Shown one piece after another: positions 19,901 to 25,900 of a DNA stretch of 27,964 bases. The stretch is from a virus. A program made the position numbers and the translations under genes. A model generated the notes under the pieces. It did not search any database, was not told the origin of the DNA, and saw nothing but the letters and a program-made list of their open reading frames with translations. The stretch lies in the IMG/VR virus record IMGVR_UViG_3300049629_000329, positions 1-27,964 of that record; one strand, 5' to 3'. Every line of letters starts with the position of its first letter. Within the stretch, counting starts at the first letter, position 1.

Positions 19901-22900
19901 GTAGGCCCTACCGCCGTTCTGGGAAGGGATGACATGACATTCCTCACTGGAGGCACGAAGCCTGCCGACATCTACAACGTCAACACTTGGGATAACTCTG
20001 CAATCAGGTATCTTTACAGGGACAATAGGGCGGCAGAGCCAACGGGTGCATATAAGACGTTCGAGCACCTGAACAGCATTGTCACGTCTACCAGAAACCT
20101 AGTTGCGGTAACTAGGGAAATCATCGCTCACGCAGAGATGGGCTTAGGAGAAGGCTCGATGACATCCGAAGGAGCCGCAGGCAAGGCCGACATCCTCAAT
20201 AAGATGAGGCTCATGCACGACATGGCCGTCAGGCTGTCCTTGGTGGAAGAAAGAACCACATCCCTCATCGGAGACAACAAGGAGTCTAATTCAGACCAGC
20301 CCTCTAGAAACGTCATCTCTGGCCAGAGTTACATCGATGGCATGGCACCGCTCATCGTCCAAGAGTCGTTCCTTATGAAGGGGTATGCTGGCAATGATGG
20401 TAGCGTCGTCATCGGCGAGACTAAGTTGGCCAACACTGTCTCCGCCGTTCAACTGGATGGCGTGACCAGCATGCCGTTCTTTGATGGAAGCGGGCTCCCG
20501 TCAATCGCCGCCAATCCTAATTTCGTCAAGAACGCAGTTTCTGGGCTGATTGCAAGAGACATGGCCGTCCGTACTGTCTTGTTCGGAGAAATCACCGACG
20601 GGCAGGACGTTCAGGGCCCCCTCAGCCACATCTCACCGATTTCGACTTTCGTTGAAGGGTTCAGAACTGGCAATAATGCCAGCGTGAAACTTGACACCAT
20701 TGCCGCTGGGAACGAATCGATAGCCACAAAGACCACCCTGAACGGATTACACGCATTCCATTCAGTACTTTACACTGCGACAATGAGGGCTGGCAAGCAG
20801 GGCCAACTCAGCGGCGTGTTGGGCTCCGACAAGACCTTCTATGAGACTTGGGGAGTGAATTGGAACACCCTTAGGACTGGAGTCGGCGACACCACTGAAA
20901 TCAGTTCTGCCTCTTACGTACCAGCGATGGCACCGCTCATCGCCGCCGCCTTCTCGCCGAAGCAACTCGGCATCAGGAAGGGAAGGATGACTGTGGTTGA
21001 CCACCTGCTCCCAGAGCAGAGACAACTGCTTAAGAACGCCAGAGAAGCCTACAAGGACTTCTCCATGGACACTGGGGCGACTCCTACGCCAGAGCAAAAA
21101 GCCGCCGCCGATGCGTTCTTCGAGTCCATCAGCGAGTCACAGCATAGGCTCATGTTCGGACACTTAGACACCGCCAACGCAGAGATTACCTTTACTGCTC
21201 TTTGCGGTGCTTACGAAGCCCTGTCCATGATTCAAAGGCTCCCAGAGTCTGCAAATTTGGATGCCATGTTCGGCAGAAGAACCAAGGATGTGCTGTCCGA
21301 GGAAATCGGAAAGTACATTTCCGAAGGAAGGTACATGTACGAGCAGGGAAGCAGTGAAGGTCCAGTTGCAAAAAGCAGATTCGCCAATGGCAACGTGGGC
21401 CGCCTTTGGATGCAAGTCATGTACAGAAGCGTCATGATTGACGAAACCAATCGCCACATGCTCATGGGCGTATGGTCTTTGATGGACCAGCATTCGAAGG
21501 GTTACAGGTCGGAAATGATGGTAGAAGAGGGTGCTAGGCAGAACTACCCGATGTACTACAGGAACGGGTTCAAGCCAGAATTACTCCGAGACAGGGCTGG
21601 AGTTCCCTTCTCTTCGTTGAAGACGACGTTTGCCAAGAGACAGTTCAGCGGCGTCGGACCAGAGCACAGCATCAGCGACTTCGACAATGCGAAAACTTCA
21701 TCGCCTTCATTCAGTCACTCGCTTGCCTCCGAGACGTTCGAAACTGGTGACGATTGGAATGAGCACTATGTCCTACAACAGACCGACGGGGGGCTTGCCG
21801 AGTCCCTGTTCAGCCCAATCGACATAGAGAAGACCAACTCGGAAATCGTCGCAATCGACGAAGGCCCTTCACAGCAGGCACCTGACGCAATCATAGGTGC
21901 TTCGAGAATCGATGTCGCCATGAGGGGTTCTCCCATCAGCAACAAACTTACCCGCAAGCAGATGGTTGATTCCATCATCACGCAGGCCAAGAGGAACAAG
22001 ACGGACGCCATTTCTCTTGAGCCAGCAAGAATGAGGCTGAGCGGAAGACTTGTCAGCAACGCCATCCAAAGGGGCTGGGAGCAGGAAAACGTCAACTCGT
22101 CAGAAGGCTTGGGCTTCAGGGCACATGCTTACGGCATCACCAATAACCTTTTCGGCCCGTTCATGTTCTTCACAAAGAACGAAATGGTCAGTAACGTGTC
22201 TCAGACCATGGCACCTTCCAGAGTCGGCTTGACCGAGCCCATGAGAGGCTTTGCTTGGAAGAGACTTGAAGACGGAAGCCTAGTGCTGAACATCAGCGGA
22301 GACATCACTGGCTACAAGGCAGGCTACCTCGGCAATCAAATCAGGGCTACGGCTCCGAATCCCAAGACCAAATTAGGTGCTGGTTTCAGCATCAGAGAAA
22401 GCCTTGGCTATGACCCAAGAAGCGGAGAAATTTCTAACGCCAACCCGTACATCACGCTGTTCGGCTTGCAGACTGCGGCCCTCGGAGGCGGCGGTGCGGC
22501 TGGACTGCAAAACTACTTCAGAATCGGCGGGGAGCCTTGGAGAAAGCAGATTGTCAGTTCCGCAAGGAACAGGCTCAAGAAGGGGGATAGTATCAGGTCC
22601 TTGTACGAGGGGACCACCCAGAACAGAGAAGGAATCAGAAATGTCTCTGGGTACATCAACTTCAACGCATTGGAAGTCCTGATGACGTCAGACAACGCCC
22701 ACAATGACAAGGATGTCATCGCCTTGGCTCTGGCAATCAACGGACACAAGACTGGTGCACAGCACATCACGCTTACGTTCAGGCCAGAAGAAGCGAACCC
22801 AGACTACATCAAGTCCGTTCTTATGGCCATCATGGTCATGGGTGCTGGTGCGGAGATGGCCAACAGCATCTGGAACAAGACTTACGAAAGACAGGGAAGT

Positions 22901-25900
22901 GCAATGAATCCTTTCCTCGGAGACGGAGAAAGAATCATCGAACTCCTGAGCAACAAAAACTCCCTCAACATTCTCAAGGGTGAGAACACCAGACTCATGC
23001 AAATCATGGGAGAGAGGGTCATGGATGCGATTGCCAGCAGGGACGCCCTCGAAATCAACGACATCACTGGATTTGCCGCTGGCGAAGGCGTCCGAGAATC
23101 GGGAAGGTCTTCCACTGAGTCTAGGAATTTCTTCGACAAGTTCGCCGCTCAAACGCTCTCAAGAAGCCAAGACGTCATCCCAGACATCGAGCGTATCGCC
23201 GCCGCCGCAGTGGGTGCCGACCATGGCTACATCCTGCCAGACGCCGAAAGGCACCTTGCCAAGAACGGAGACACCACTGTTTCCATCGAGCACATGTTCC
23301 CCAACAGGCCTGAACTCACCCAGTTCGCTTGGGACGGCAAGGAGTCCAACGGCGTCAGCATCGTCCATAGAGGTCCCAAGTCCAAGCCTACTGGCTACTT
23401 CGTTACCTACGACATCCAGACTGGCGTCAACGACAACGGCGACCCCATCATGTCGAGAAAGGTCGTGCCTGTTAAGACCCTCGTCGAAGCGGAAGCCCTC
23501 AGGAACAAGTACGGGGTCAGTGCCAGCAAGGCCATCCTCGCACAGGCACTTGTTTCGGCTGGTGCTGGAGAAGCCTCCATCAAGGAAGGCGTCATGAAGG
23601 ACAGCGACAACATCGACGTATCCGTCAGGGCCAACAAGCACCTCGACGCTTCCTCCAGACAGGACGGAACCCTGAACTTGGTCAACGACGGCACCTTTAC
23701 TGTCGGCGACCTTGACCTCAACATCTCAAAGGCCGAAGCCACGGCACTTTCAGCCGCCCTCGGTAGCAGGGCCGTTCTACAGACCAAACTCCCCGCCATC
23801 GAAGTAGGCAGGGCTAATCTCATGATTGGGGACAGCAACGCCAGAGAACTCGAAGGCATGCTCAGACGTAAGATTAACTTTGGCTTCGGTCAGGGTCCTG
23901 TCGAATTCGCATCCAAGATGATGCGTGTCGTCGCTTACGGAAAGAAGAAGAGCGGCAAGGACAAGTACCCAGACTCGATGACTGGCTTGGATTGGTTCAA
24001 GTTCCTCAAGGAAAGTTCGGTGTCCAAGGATGAAATCAGAATGTCTGGCATCGCTTACCTGTTGCACGACAACATGAACACCCATCTGACCAGAAAGGAT
24101 TTGGCTGAGTTCATCTACACTGTCTATCCGAGAACATCCAGACAGGCCAGAACCACGCAAATCAACATCAGTTCCGATGTGCACAAGGTAAAGACTGGCT
24201 CCCTGAGCGGTATCTACGAAATGCCATACCTCGAAGACCTCCAGACCAAGGAAGACTTCGTCATCAACACCCATCTGGCCAACCTTGAGTCTGTTGCGGC
24301 TATCATCGAAAAGGCACTTACCGAAGAAACGACTAGGGCCGACGCAGAAGCACTCAGGGCCAACATCATGAAGTCCATTGAGTTCACTGTGGCTGAGATG
24401 GGTGCACCAGAAGGCCTTGCTGGACTGACCGACCTTACGGCGGCGATAAACTACCTGAGGAACGTCTATCAGGAGGGAAGGAATCAGATGGCTTACACCC
24501 ACGCTGGCTACGCTGGTGAAACCAGAAAAGTCAGACCCGCCATCCTTGAATTCGTGATGGCAGAAAGCGTCTTCGGAAGAACGAGCGACCAGTACAAGGC
24601 CATCGAGACAGTCCTTGGAGACGCAGGGCTCATCAATCCCTATTCCATAATCCACTCCGACGTGTCGGGCATGGCCAACCCGTTCGGAGCAATGTCCGTC
24701 AGTTCTGGCAACAGGGGAAACACCGCTACGTCCCTGAATGACGGAGTTGGTCCGATGAAGAAAGATTATGATTCCACTGATTTCGTCTACCCCTCCTACC
24801 AGAGCCAGAACTTCTACTACCACGCTGGAAATTTCCACTCTTCTTGGGCCTCTTTTACTGGCTACTACCAGTCGAACCCCATGTACACCGAGTTCTACAA
24901 CAAGCGTCTCCTCAAGGAAAAGGACGCCGCCATCAAGACCCTCAAGGAAAGAATCAAAGGCACCAAGGACCCTGCTACCAAGGCGAAATACGAAAGCATC
25001 ATCAGTAACATCAACAGGGTGTACACTGTCAGAGAGATGATTAAGAACGGCCATGCCCTGCACGACTACGGGCATTACAGTGACAACGACATCGGCACCT
25101 TCCAGATTGGCCACGTCAGAACCACGCAGACCATCCTTAGCGGAGAATACGGCTTCGGCGACCCCAAGACTCCGAACTACCACGTCGAAGAAGTGACTGG
25201 TACCTACGGATACCAGTTCAACCCAGAAGTCGTTCTGGCAATCGAGGAAATCCAGTCGGACTCGTTCCAGTACCATTCGTTCGGACCGCCCTCAGCCGCA
25301 GAGAAGGCACTCCCAGATTCTCTCGAACAAGTCGAAGGATTCAAGAGGGCTGGCGACATGGCGGCACTGCTTCAGAGCAGGGAAAAGTTGGCGAGCATCA
25401 TAAGCAGTGTCGGCTCTCTCATCGGCACTCAGGTGCAAAAGATGTCCTACAATGGATACGGAGACGTCGAACTGAACTCCCTGTTCGGGGTGAAACTGTT
25501 AGATTCCCTAAGCCCAGTCGAAAGGTTCGTGCTCCGTGAGGACTTGGCACTCGTCGATAGCGGAAGAACCATCGAAGTTCCAGAAGGGCTCAGGAAATAC
25601 ACAGGCAACATGCAGAGAATCCCCGTCTTCGTCTTCCCAGAAATGTCGAAGTACAAGGATACGGACTACACACGTGCTGAGGGCTACAACCCTGAGGCGG
25701 CAAGCAAGGTAATCAATGACTTGGTCTGGGCCGCTGGCGACAGCGTGCTGGACAAACTCCTGCCAGACAGAGTCTCTTCTTCGGACATCAGAAGTGCGTT
25801 CGAAAACATCAGCCAGTCTTACAATTCGGCGTCGAAGGCCGTCACTCCATCCCTCATATTCGCACTTGCGGCCATGGCCGACGAAGAGGTAATCGCAAAA

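Noticed and set aside
23777-25276. 499-codon open frame on the minus strand
   Set aside because: It lies wholly inside the giant gene. The + strand codon bias avoids codons that read as stops on the other strand, and the predicted product has the Val/Asp/Gly-rich composition of an antisense shadow. The other minus-strand frames have the same cause.
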